From Aliterella atlantica CENA595 (GTDB taxonomy: Bacteria > Cyanobacteriota > Cyanobacteriia > Cyanobacteriales > Chroococcidiopsidaceae), in contig NZ_JYON01000014.1 in assembly GCF_000952155.1 (NCBI RefSeq), positions 1 to 64,000 on the forward strand: DNA of 64,000 bases, in the 5' to 3' direction. Of the stretch, positions 17,376 through 25,882 are shown in pieces. A program made the translations under genes and the position numbers. The notes under the pieces are model-generated. The model was not told the DNA's origin and did not search any database. It saw only the letters and a list, made by a program, of their open reading frames with translations. The first letter of the stretch is position 1. Every line of letters begins with the position of its first letter.

Positions 17376-18278
17376 ATGAAGCAACTTGTTAGCGCGGAGC
17401 GCTTCTGCTTGAGCGGTCATATATTGGCGAAAGTTTTTGGACTAGCAGGTTTATTGTTAGTAGTACCTCATCCTGAATTAATTATGAATTTGGGAACAGT
17501 AGGGCAGAAGGCTTATCAAATGAGCATGGCTGGCGGTGGAGTATTTGATATTCTCCTCGGCATAGCTGCCGTATCAATTTATGCTTATCGTCAGCTAGGA
17601 GTCAAAGCCTGGCTGTTATTTATGCTGCCAACAATATTTATATCCTTGGGTAGCGAGTTATTAGGAACTGGTACTGGTTTTCCTTTCGGCGAATACAGTT
17701 ACCTCAGCGGCTTAGGTTACAAAATTGCTGGATTAGTACCTTTCACAATTCCATTATCTTGGTTTTATGTCGGACTATCTGCTTATTTAATCGCCCGCGT
17801 GGGTTTAAGTGTAGACCAAAAGCCAAGTCTATTGCGTCATCTAGGCGCGATCGCTATTGGTGCAGTAATGTTTACCTCTTGGGACTTTGCCCTCGAACCT
17901 GCGATGAGTCAAACTGCCGTCCCCTTTTGGTTTTGGGAAAAACCAGGCGCATTTTTTGGTACGCCCTATCAAAATTATGCTGGATGGTTTGGTACTAGCG
18001 CCATATTTATGAGCGTAGCCGCCATCTTGTGGAGAAATATTTCTTTAACCAAATTGCAGCGATCGCACCTAACTTTACCCTTGGTAGTTTACCTAACAAA
18101 CTTCATTTTTGCAGGGGTATTGAGTTGCGCTGCGGGGTATTGGATTCCAGTGTCATTAGGCGTTACTGTAGGCGTGATTCCGGCTGTTCTTTTGTGGTGG
18201 TTGGCTCAACCAGGCATTAAAAATACGGCTGCAATTGAATCGAGCAATGAAATTCCCGTAGTTGCTGCTTACAAATAA
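17376..18278 (+). CDS. cruF: carotenoid 1',2'-hydratase-type membrane protein (CruF family, DUF422)
   Basis: I chose ATG 17376 because GGAG (17367-17370) lies 5 bases before it; a TTG 30 bp upstream would overlap that site. The product has 300 residues and about seven to eight membrane segments, with the family motifs SLGSELLGTGTGFPFGEYSY and TSWDFALEPAMS. CruF hydroxylates the psi end of gamma-carotene on the way to myxol glycosides. The next gene encodes the matching glycosyltransferase, which supports the assignment. Confidence 0.88.
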   Translation: MKQLVSAERFCLSGHILAKVFGLAGLLLVVPHPELIMNLGTVGQKAYQMSMAGGGVFDILLGIAAVSIYAYRQLGVKAWLLFMLPTIFISLGSELLGTGTGFPFGEYSYLSGLGYKIAGLVPFTIPLSWFYVGLSAYLIARVGLSVDQKPSLLRHLGAIAIGAVMFTSWDFALEPAMSQTAVPFWFWEKPGAFFGTPYQNYAGWFGTSAIFMSVAAILWRNISLTKLQRSHLTLPLVVYLTNFIFAGVLSCAAGYWIPVSLGVTVGVIPAVLLWWLAQPGIKNTAAIESSNEIPVVAAYK

Positions 18279-18318
18279 CCTCTAGTTCCATACTTATCCT
18301 TTACACTTCAGCCTTCAA

Positions 18319-19512
18319 ATGACCGATTGGTTAACAGCAGGAAGTTTACTTGCCTGTGGTTTATTACTGATGCAAGTACCAGCAACAATAGTGTTGCTGT
18401 CTCGCCTCCTTAAAGGTCCTAGCCGTCAAGCTCCGGTTAAACCAAGCTTAAGTACGCCCGATCTTTTAGCATCAGTTAGCGTTGTAGTTCCTACTTTAAA
18501 TGAAGCCGAACGCCTCAGTCCTTGCTTATCTGGATTGAGCTTGCAAAGCTATGAAGTACGAGAAATTACAATTGTAGACAGTCATTCTCAAGATGGTACG
18601 CCGGATTTAGTTAAAGCCGCACAGCAAAAAGATCCGCGCTTTCGCTTGATGAATGACGAGGCTTTACCTCCAAGTTGGGTAGGTCGTCCTTGGGCTTTGC
18701 ATAATGGTTTTTTGCATAGTTCTGAGGCTAGCGAATGGATTTTGGGCATTGATGCTGACACTCAACCAAGTCCAGGGCTAGTTGCAGGACTCGTAAGTAC
18801 AGCCAAAGAGCGAGGCTACGATCTAGTATCGCTCTCGCCGCAATTTATCCTCAAGTATCCAGGCGAGTGCTGGCTGCAACCAGCACTACTAATGACCTTG
18901 CTTTATCGCTTTGAAAGCGCTGGTGTCGATACCCAAGCACCAGAAAGAGTAATGGCAAACGGACAATGCTTTTTATGTCGGCGCTCAGTTTTAGCTGAAG
19001 TAGGCGGCTATACAAGCGCCCGCTCGTCATTTTGCGATGATGTCACCTTAGCTCGGAATATCGCCGCTCGTGGCTACAAAGTAGGCTTCTTAGATGGCGC
19101 AAAAGTATTGAAGGTAAGGATGTATGAAGGCGCATTAGAAACTTGGAAAGAGTGGGGGCGATCGCTCGATCTTAAAGATGCTTGTTCTGCTCGCCAGCTT
19201 TGGGGCGATTTATGGCTGCTACTATCAGTACAAGCCTTACCTTTATTTATTGCCCCAAGTGCGCTTATCTACCCGCCACAGTCAACCCCTCACTCTCTAC
19301 TGGTGGGTTTGAATGTATTTCTCATAGTAATTCGCTGGGCTTTGTTACTTGCGATCGCACCTTCCTACGACAGATCTAGAGCAAAAGGTGGCTGGTTATT
19401 TTGGCTATCTCCTCTTGCCGATCCTTTAGCGGTACTGAGAATTTTCCTCTCTGCCAACCATACTCCTACTCAGTGGCGGGGTCGGAGTTATACGGCTCAC
19501 GTGCCGAGTTAA
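18319..19512 (+). CDS. cruG: carotenoid glycosyltransferase, GT2 family (CruG)
   Basis: The protein has 397 residues. An N-terminal membrane segment (about 7-27) precedes a GT-A/GT2 domain (VSVVVPTLNEAERL at about 53, VDSHSQDGT, LGIDADTQPSP, CDDVTLARNI). C-terminal hydrophobic segments follow (about 295-345). In cyanobacteria CruG transfers the sugar to the 2'-hydroxyl of myxol, and sits directly after cruF as here (40 bp). Its last 47 bp overlap the convergent rnhA. Confidence 0.85.
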   Translation: MTDWLTAGSLLACGLLLMQVPATIVLLSRLLKGPSRQAPVKPSLSTPDLLASVSVVVPTLNEAERLSPCLSGLSLQSYEVREITIVDSHSQDGTPDLVKAAQQKDPRFRLMNDEALPPSWVGRPWALHNGFLHSSEASEWILGIDADTQPSPGLVAGLVSTAKERGYDLVSLSPQFILKYPGECWLQPALLMTLLYRFESAGVDTQAPERVMANGQCFLCRRSVLAEVGGYTSARSSFCDDVTLARNIAARGYKVGFLDGAKVLKVRMYEGALETWKEWGRSLDLKDACSARQLWGDLWLLLSVQALPLFIAPSALIYPPQSTPHSLLVGLNVFLIVIRWALLLAIAPSYDRSRAKGGWLFWLSPLADPLAVLRIFLSANHTPTQWRGRSYTAHVPS

Positions 19513-20392
19513 CCTCATCTCCTCTTTCTAATTCCCAGAGAATTTGATTGCCTTCTCGTCGTACCCTAGATACGATCCAGTTCCGCCAGCGCCACTCGTC
19601 TCCTCGGCTGGTTACAGCGCTGGCGTGGACATCCATCAAGTCTGCAAGTTCGGAACTGGTAATCAAAAAGCCTTTAGCAGCAATTTCTTCAGCGATCCGC
19701 AGCGTATCTATCAAACTGCGTAGCCCAGCGACTCTAAGTTCGCGGGGTAGTTCTTCGCTATTTGCGGAAGTTGGGGCGGGTGAATCCATAATTGTTGCAT
19801 CCGAGGCAATAAGGGTTGTTTGTATATTTTTGTCAATTATCGTATTGTCGCCATTTACATCAGCTACTCCGTCTAAAGATAAATGATTTGTTGCAATATC
19901 GTGGCTGCTACTTGATGGTTCCTCTTGCTGCAAAGATAAAGTCTTACCATTAGCAAAAGCACGAGCGATCGCATCGCAGCGTTCGTTACCAACATTGCCT
20001 GCATGACCTCTAACGTGCTGCCAAGCAATTTGTTTGCTATTTACGCTATCTAAAGCTTCCCACAGGTCTTGGTTGAGAACGGGCTTATTTTGGGCTGTTT
20101 TCCAGCCTCTTTTCTTCCAACTTTTCACCCACTTTGTTGCACCGTTAATTAGATATTCGCTGTCTGTATAAAGAGTAACCAGTTCTTTTTGCTGGGCGTT
20201 GACAAGAAAATTCAAAGCTGCGATCGCCGCTTGCATTTCCATCCGGTTATTGGTAGTTTGTTTTTCCCCACCACCAAATTCATGAACGCAATTGTCCGTA
20301 TAGTAAACAACTACAGCCCAGCCGCCAGGACCAGGGTTGCCAGTGCAAGCTCCATCAGTGTATATGCTTTGAATTTTGCGGGAAGAGGACAT
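19466..20392 (-). CDS. rnhA: ribonuclease HI with C-terminal extension
   Basis: I chose the ATG at 20392 (MSSSRKIQSIYTDG); a TTG seven codons upstream is possible. The 308-residue protein starts with a complete RNase HI domain (about 1-150): YTDGACTGNPGPGG, NRMEMQAAI, LYTDSEYLI and RGHAGNVGNERCD, giving the D-E-D-D catalytic set and the His. About 155 extra residues follow, with a low-complexity linker then a compact charged domain (LRSLIDTLRIAEEIAAKGF...WRWRNWIVSRVRR) that looks like a DNA-binding helical domain. It cleaves RNA in RNA-DNA hybrids. E. coli RnhA is half this length. Confidence 0.9.
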   Translation of the reverse strand: MSSSRKIQSIYTDGACTGNPGPGGWAVVVYYTDNCVHEFGGGEKQTTNNRMEMQAAIAALNFLVNAQQKELVTLYTDSEYLINGATKWVKSWKKRGWKTAQNKPVLNQDLWEALDSVNSKQIAWQHVRGHAGNVGNERCDAIARAFANGKTLSLQQEEPSSSSHDIATNHLSLDGVADVNGDNTIIDKNIQTTLIASDATIMDSPAPTSANSEELPRELRVAGLRSLIDTLRIAEEIAAKGFLITSSELADLMDVHASAVTSRGDEWRWRNWIVSRVRREGNQILWELERGDEVNSAREPYNSDPATE

Positions 20393-20500
20393 AGTTGAAG
20401 CAAATAACCGCAAGAGATTAATCAGGTTAGCATAAACTAGATTTTTACAGTTTGGGCATTAACATTTCTTGCCCAAATTATGGCAGACAAGGAGAATTTC

Positions 20501-20530
20501 AATAATTCGTAATTCGTAATTCGCGCATTA
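20501..20530. repeat. AATTCGT heptamer array
   Basis: Three tandem copies of the 7-mer AATTCGT (AATAATTCGTAATTCGTAAT...) lie in the rnhA-dnaX spacer. The same heptamer occurs at 15721, 22664, 42019 and 42055. Short tandemly repeated repeats of this kind are typical of cyanobacterial spacers. Confidence 0.8.
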
Positions 20531-20540
20531 CAAGGGAAAT

Positions 20541-20565
20541 GTAGAGACGTAGCAGTGCTACGTCT
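20541..20565. repeat. palindromic repeat, copy 2
   Basis: GTAGAGACGTAGCAGTGCTA... shares the family stem AGACGTAG / CTACGTCT with copies at 3965, 25159 and 55719. It lies just after the heptamer array. No T-run follows. Confidence 0.75.
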
Positions 20566-20680
20566 AATCTTCTGATAACCGCCGAGATTTAGCTACAATT
20601 TTATAGTAAAAATGTACTAATTTAGCTGACATCTAGCACCGATCGCCTTTATCCTAGTGGTAGGAAACGCCCCAAAACAA

Positions 20681-22612
20681 ATGTCTTACGAGCCGCTGCA
20701 CCACAAATATCGTCCGCAGACTTTCGCCGATTTAGTCGGTCAAGAAGCGATCGCAACTACCCTTACCAACGCTATCAGCAAAAACCAAATTGCCCCAGCA
20801 TATTTATTTACAGGTTCTAGGGGTACGGGGAAAACTTCTAGCGCCAGAATTTTAGCTAAATCGCTCAATTGTTTGGCAAGTCCCGTACCTACAGACAAAC
20901 CTTGTGGTAAATGCGAAGCGTGTCAAGGCATAGCTAAAGGCGTTGCCTTAGATGTGATAGAAATTGATGCAGCAAGTAACACAGGCGTTGACAACATCCG
21001 CGAAATCATCGAACGCGCTCAATTTGCGCCAGTTCAGTGTCGCTACAAAGTATATGCGATCGACGAATGCCATATGCTATCGGGTGCGGCGTTCAATTGC
21101 TTGCTCAAAACCTTAGAAGAACCACCCAACCGAGTTGTATTTATTCTGGCGACAACCGATCCGCAGCGAGTATTACCGACAATTATTTCGCGCTGTCAGC
21201 GGTTTGATTTTCGCCGCATTCCCTTAGAAGCAATGGTGGGGCATTTAAGTTATATTGCCAAACAAGAAAGCATCGATATTGCTGCTGATGCCTTACGCTT
21301 AGTAGCACAAGTAGCTCAAGGCGGCTTAAGAGATGCCGAAAGCTTGCTCGATCAGTTGAGTTTATTATCAGGACAAATTACCGCGCCACGAGTATGGGAT
21401 TTACTCGGTTCAGTTAGCGAACAAGATTCGATAGAGTTATTAAATGCGATCGCCCAAAATAACCTTGAAGCGATCGTCGATTGCACGCGCAAAATTATGG
21501 ATCGAGGCAAAGAGCCTTTAGTCCTTTTGCAAAATCTTGCTAGTTTTTACCGCGATTTACTTATAGCCAAAACAGCGCCTAGTCGCAGCGATTTAGTTGC
21601 CCTAACGCCTCCTACCTGGCAAGCTTTATGCGAACTTGCTCAAAGTTGGGAGATTAGCGATATCTTAGCAGGGCAACAGCATTTAGCTAAAAGTGAAGTC
21701 CAAATCAAAAATACTACTCAGCCGCGTCTGTGGTTAGAAGTAACTCTACTTGGATTGCTATCTACAGCAAATAGTACGCCCGTAGCTCCACCAAAAGCTA
21801 TTAATCATAATCCTCCAGTTCCAAAACCAAGCTTTATCCCACCAGCGCCAGTAAGCGAACCAAAATTCGAGCAAGTTCCCCCACCAACTCCTCCTCAACC
21901 AGTGCAGCAGTTAACTCCACCTGCTGAAGAGGAAAAACCGCTGCCAGCAAGCGCCGAAGCAGATACCGATCTTTGGCAACAGGTAGTTAAACAAATCCAA
22001 CCATTTTCTAATCAAGCTTTATTCGGGCAACATTGCCGCTTACTATCGTTTGCAGATGGTGTAGCGCAGATTGGCATTACATCACAGCCATTGCTCAAAC
22101 TAGCGCAAGGCAAATTAGCAAGTGTTGAAGCCGCTTTTGGAAAATTGTTGCAACAAAAGGTAAGAGTTACCTTAGAAATTGTCGAGCATGAATCTAAGAC
22201 TGCATCAAACAAAGAGAACGGGCGATCGCCCGCAGCCAAATTTCCACCAATTAGCCAGCCATCACCCGCACCTCAATCTCCACCAGTCAGCCAGCCATCA
22301 CCTGTTGTTAAACCCCAACCATTACCTAGTCAGAGGGAAGCTGCAGTTTCACCAATAATAGATTCAGTACCACCAGAAGCATTGAGGATCGAAGTAGTTG
22401 AACCGATAACCGATCCGGTAAAAGAAGCAAATGAAGATGAACTAGCGATCGCTAGTTCGCGGCTAGCCGAGATATTCAAAGGCGAAGTAGTAGAATCTGG
22501 CTCAACTTCATCTATCACCAGCAGAACAAAAACTTCTACCCAAGAGCCACCACTAATTATCCCTCCCCAGCAATGGAACGAAACCGATGAGGATCTAGAA
22601 GAAGACTTTTAA
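20681..22612 (+). CDS. dnaX: DNA polymerase III subunits gamma/tau
   Basis: I chose ATG 20681 (MSYEPLHHKYRPQTF), the conserved start; a GTG 24 bp earlier is possible. The product has 643 residues. The AAA+ clamp-loader ATPase shows Walker A GSRGTGKTS, a zinc-binding Cys cluster (NCLA...PCGKCEAC), DECHML (Walker B), ATTDP and the SRC arginine-finger motif ISRCQRFDF. The middle (about 360-430) and end (about 520-600) are Pro-rich tau-like linkers around a folded segment with DLWQQVVKQI. No intein interrupts the ATPase domain, and I see no obvious slippery frameshift sequence. Confidence 0.95.
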   Translation: MSYEPLHHKYRPQTFADLVGQEAIATTLTNAISKNQIAPAYLFTGSRGTGKTSSARILAKSLNCLASPVPTDKPCGKCEACQGIAKGVALDVIEIDAASNTGVDNIREIIERAQFAPVQCRYKVYAIDECHMLSGAAFNCLLKTLEEPPNRVVFILATTDPQRVLPTIISRCQRFDFRRIPLEAMVGHLSYIAKQESIDIAADALRLVAQVAQGGLRDAESLLDQLSLLSGQITAPRVWDLLGSVSEQDSIELLNAIAQNNLEAIVDCTRKIMDRGKEPLVLLQNLASFYRDLLIAKTAPSRSDLVALTPPTWQALCELAQSWEISDILAGQQHLAKSEVQIKNTTQPRLWLEVTLLGLLSTANSTPVAPPKAINHNPPVPKPSFIPPAPVSEPKFEQVPPPTPPQPVQQLTPPAEEEKPLPASAEADTDLWQQVVKQIQPFSNQALFGQHCRLLSFADGVAQIGITSQPLLKLAQGKLASVEAAFGKLLQQKVRVTLEIVEHESKTASNKENGRSPAAKFPPISQPSPAPQSPPVSQPSPVVKPQPLPSQREAAVSPIIDSVPPEALRIEVVEPITDPVKEANEDELAIASSRLAEIFKGEVVESGSTSSITSRTKTSTQEPPLIIPPQQWNETDEDLEEDF

Positions 22613-22663
22613 ATAGTTTTGAGTCTTGAGTTTTAAGTTAAAGAGCGCGCCTTTGTTCTCTTC

Positions 22664-22689
22664 AATTACGAATTACGAATTACGAATTA
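22664..22689. repeat. AATTACG heptamer array
   Basis: Three to four copies of the 7-mer AATTACG, the reverse-complement relative of AATTCGT arrays elsewhere, fill the 78-bp spacer between the convergent dnaX and glucolipid synthase genes. Confidence 0.8.
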
Positions 22690-22690
22690 T

Positions 22691-24112
22691 TTACTTCCCC
22701 TGATGCACCGTTTTCACCCATTTCAAACGCTTTGGTCTTACCGACATTCTGGTTGTAGCAGCGATCATTACAACTAGCCAATGCAGCATATAAATCGTGC
22801 CGCGTAGAGTTTGGAGCAAAATTACAAAATAGGCAGCCAAGCTAATTTGCTCGTTTTTGCGTTCCCTCTTTAAACCCATAAACATTGACAACACAGACAA
22901 AGTAAGCGTTAGCGCTGTCATCGGTGCGAGAATTGGCGCTCGGTTGCGGGCTACAGCCATCATCAAATCTGGGACTGCGGCGAGCGGGACAACTTGCTGA
23001 ATTAGCAAAAACATAGCTAAATCAAACGTTTTAGCCGTTCCCATCCGATTGCGAGTAATCAGCCGCCAATAGTCTAAATAGCGCTGCGATTGCCCTTCTG
23101 CCCAACGATTGCGCTGATGCCATAAAGCGATCGCATTGGTTACGCCTTCTTCTTGTACTGGCGGAAAACTAAGAGATTCAATATCCCAGCGATCTAAATG
23201 CAAGCGCAAAGCTAGGTCTAGATCGTCAGTAATTGTCTCTTCATTCCAGCCTCCGCAACGCTCTAAGGCTTCTCGCCGCACAAATTGACCGTTTCCCCGC
23301 AAATCGCCCAACCCACCGCTAGCAATGCGCTGTTGCTGCATATAACTATCGAGCGCCATTTCTGCCATTTGTCCGCTAGTCCAAAAATTGGTATTGGCAT
23401 TTGCGATCGCTTTTCGCATCTGTACTGCGCCTACTTCTTCCCTATCAAACAAGGGCAATACCTGCCGCAGTAAATCTGGCGATACTTGAGCATCGGCATC
23501 GAATACGGCAATAAATTCGCCCTTAGTTAGCGGCAATACATCATTAAGCGCTCCTGATTTGCCGCCAGTAGCTCCATCAGCGCGGCGCAACACTTTGAGA
23601 TGGTTATATTGCTTTGCTAGAGTATTCAACAAAATCGGTGTCTTATCAGTGCTATTATCGTCGATTACCCACACCTCATATTTATGGCTGGGATAATCTA
23701 TTTGACAAAGCATCTCTACCAATTTGCCAATAACTGCTTCTTCATTTTTTGCTGCTACTACCAACGAGACATAAGGACAAGTTGCCATTGCATCTGACAA
23801 TGGTTCTGGTGCGCTGTGGGGGCGCGTCAAGACTAGGCGTAAGGCATGAATACCAAAAACTGTAGTCATGCCCAGAACAAGCCAAGCCCCCCAAGATACC
23901 AAATGTAGGGCGATCGTGCCGCCCCATACCATCGTTAATACCACAGCCGCTTTGCGCCTGCGTCCTTTGTAACCAGATGTTAAAGCTGTCTCTAACACTG
24001 GCGTTGCGTCAGCAATTTCGTCTGAGTCTTGCTCGGATAATTCAGACAGTAACGAACCCAGCGCATCAAGCTCGTTGTAAGAATCGTTTTCGTGCCAGGA
24101 ATTCGCCGGCAT
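22691..24112 (-). CDS. mgdA: beta-monoglucosyldiacylglycerol synthase-type GT2 enzyme
   Basis: The protein has 473 residues. Two N-terminal membrane helices (about 55-95) precede a processive GT2 domain with D-D-D-QxxRW residues: VIDDNSTDKTP, FDADAQVS, TDDLDLALRL and HQRNRWAEGQ. Three hydrophobic segments lie near the C-terminus (about 355-455). Length, topology and the RRRKAAVVLTMVWGG entry fit cyanobacterial MgdA (Synechocystis sll1377 type), which transfers glucose from UDP-glucose to diacylglycerol, the first step of galactolipid synthesis. The start overlaps the radical SAM gene by 47 bp. Confidence 0.8.
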   Translation of the reverse strand: MPANSWHENDSYNELDALGSLLSELSEQDSDEIADATPVLETALTSGYKGRRRKAAVVLTMVWGGTIALHLVSWGAWLVLGMTTVFGIHALRLVLTRPHSAPEPLSDAMATCPYVSLVVAAKNEEAVIGKLVEMLCQIDYPSHKYEVWVIDDNSTDKTPILLNTLAKQYNHLKVLRRADGATGGKSGALNDVLPLTKGEFIAVFDADAQVSPDLLRQVLPLFDREEVGAVQMRKAIANANTNFWTSGQMAEMALDSYMQQQRIASGGLGDLRGNGQFVRREALERCGGWNEETITDDLDLALRLHLDRWDIESLSFPPVQEEGVTNAIALWHQRNRWAEGQSQRYLDYWRLITRNRMGTAKTFDLAMFLLIQQVVPLAAVPDLMMAVARNRAPILAPMTALTLTLSVLSMFMGLKRERKNEQISLAAYFVILLQTLRGTIYMLHWLVVMIAATTRMSVRPKRLKWVKTVHQGK

Positions 24113-25040
24113 AAGTTACCGTATTCAACCACCAGTATTTGTCTACGCCCATAGAGAAGCTAGGGATCAAGTAACACCACACCGTACAGCCTTCGCAGAC
24201 TGACAGTTTACCCTGAGATTTGCGATACTTTTCCACCTCTTCCGATTCGCGGTAAAGGTCATATAGCTTACCGTCAATAGGTACGCCAGTTTGAGCAAAG
24301 TGATAGCAGGGTAATAGTAGCTGGTTATCGGGAGAAATCGCAATTACCGCCTCCACCGCCTTGCAGCGGGGATTTTTGGTGTCGTTGCCTCCAGCTTCAA
24401 TAAAAGCCAATGCAGCTTTATTGTACCCGACATTCTTGTACTTCTTTGCACTAGATTGGATTGCGGCAACCATCTCAGGAGTAGGATTTTTTTGGGAATT
24501 GTAGTTATCGTGCGCCGTAAATGCTGGATTTAGCCACACGCGCACGCCTAAGCGCATTCCTAATTCGCCTACTTCGTCAATACGCTCGTAATTTTGAGCC
24601 GTAACAGTATGGTTGAGAACTGGGTATTCGCCCAAAGATTGAGCGATCGCCACAGACTCTACCAAATTGTCAAATATTCTTACTCCCCGCGAGCGATCGT
24701 GAGTTTCAGCATCCCCACCATCTAAGGAAAAGTTCAAAAAGTCTACTAACCCCTGAATTTCCTTAGCTTTTTTGGGATACAAAATTGTATTTGTCGTCAT
24801 GCTAGTCATAAAACCAAGCTTTTTCGCTTCTTGGTAAATTTGACCAACATCCGCTCTGAGTAACGGTTCGCCACCAGTAAAATCTACATAATTTACTCCT
24901 AAACGGCGTAAATCAACTAAATTTTCCCTAATTGTGGCAAAATCAGCTTCGTTTTGCGGCTCTAATGCCCAAATGTTGCAAAAATGACAGCGAGCATTAC
25001 AGCGATAAGTCAAGTAATAATTGGCAACCAGTGGAGCCAT
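24066..25040 (-). CDS. radical SAM protein
   Basis: The protein has 324 residues. The [4Fe-4S]/SAM motif is CNARCHFC (about residues 14-21, CxxxCxxC), followed by the family's FTGGEPLLR and the NFSLDGGDAETHD segment. Additional C-terminal cysteines (C in NPRCKAVE, LLPCYHF, SVCEGCTVWC) suggest a SPASM-like auxiliary cluster. The overlap with the downstream glucolipid synthase gene implies co-expression. The substrate is unknown; a lipid or peptide modification cannot be decided from the sequence. Confidence 0.85.
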   Translation of the reverse strand: MAPLVANYYLTYRCNARCHFCNIWALEPQNEADFATIRENLVDLRRLGVNYVDFTGGEPLLRADVGQIYQEAKKLGFMTSMTTNTILYPKKAKEIQGLVDFLNFSLDGGDAETHDRSRGVRIFDNLVESVAIAQSLGEYPVLNHTVTAQNYERIDEVGELGMRLGVRVWLNPAFTAHDNYNSQKNPTPEMVAAIQSSAKKYKNVGYNKAALAFIEAGGNDTKNPRCKAVEAVIAISPDNQLLLPCYHFAQTGVPIDGKLYDLYRESEEVEKYRKSQGKLSVCEGCTVWCYLIPSFSMGVDKYWWLNTVTYAGEFLARKRFLQRA

Positions 25041-25344
25041 AGGATTTGCTCACCAGAATTTCGATATGGTCATCTTCAATCAGCATAAACCCTGAGTCGG
25101 TGGTTCTTGCATTGAGAAGAGAAATTTAATTAATGGGGAATGAGGACAAGGGAGAGATGTAGAGACGTAGCAGTGCTACGTCTCACAGGGCAGGTTGGAG
25201 AAAATTAAGATTTTCCTATGCTAAGAATAGGCTAGTTCTTGGGAATATTACGATTAGCGTTTCCTGTTCTCAAGTTGCCAAGAGCAACCATCTAGAAGAC
25301 TGGAGACGAAAAACAGCAAATGATTATAGGAATATTTAAATTTT
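25041..25344. other. 304-bp divergent spacer with palindromic repeat copy 3
   Basis: This spacer separates the radical SAM gene from the divergent ebsA gene, so it should contain both promoters. The only recognisable element is the palindromic repeat at 25159-25184 (GTAGAGACGTAGCAGTGCTA...). No gene is seen. Confidence 0.6.
25159..25184. repeat. palindromic repeat, copy 3
   Basis: GAGACGTAG / CTACGTCTC, 9-bp arms with a CAGTG loop, the same family as the copies at 3965, 20541 and 55719. Confidence 0.75.
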
Positions 25345-25719
25345 ATGTCTATCGAACAACTACAACCTGCTAACCCCCAAGATGTGCGAGTGTATATGCC
25401 TTACTTTCAAGGCAACAAGCGCAATACCTTACCATTAGCTATCAGCTTATACAAAAAAGGAGTATTAGAGGGACAACGCAAAATTGAAGCTGGCGATAAT
25501 ATTCCCTTTGTTGCTACTTGGAACGTCTCTACCCTACCTGCTGACTTAATTCGCTGTCGGATGCAGTTTGATGGCAATGCAGAGCTAAGTTATGAAATTA
25601 TGATGGCAAGTTCTGTGTTGGTAGACTTCTTGATCGATGTCATTGTCAATTTTCAAATCGGTCGTACTACCGACTTCCCCAAAGGCTTCTACCGCAAGCT
25701 TTTACGTAAAGATGATTGA
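25345..25719 (+). CDS. ebsA: EbsA-family protein (type IV pilus/biofilm control)
   Basis: The protein has 124 residues, starting MSIEQLQPANPQDVRVYMPY and containing IPFVATWNVSTLPADL and CRMQFDGNAELSYE, which I recognise from EbsA. In Synechococcus elongatus EbsA works with type IV pilus assembly proteins in suppression of biofilm formation. No signal peptide or membrane segment is visible, so it should be cytoplasmic. No pilus gene is nearby in this window. Confidence 0.75.
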   Translation: MSIEQLQPANPQDVRVYMPYFQGNKRNTLPLAISLYKKGVLEGQRKIEAGDNIPFVATWNVSTLPADLIRCRMQFDGNAELSYEIMMASSVLVDFLIDVIVNFQIGRTTDFPKGFYRKLLRKDD

Positions 25720-25882
25720 AGCTAAACCAGTGAACCATTGAGAATGCAGGATAATTTACACATAATCCTGCAATATAATTGTTATTCGCAGAAATCGAGA
25801 TCGTCTTAAAATGATCGGAAAGTCGAAGGACATCTAAATCGAGAGTCTCTTCTTTCGTATAGTTGAAGTTAGGAGCGATCGC

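Noticed and set aside
20681..22612. Intein or frameshift site in dnaX
   Set aside because: The ATPase motifs are continuous and I find no clear slippery heptamer.
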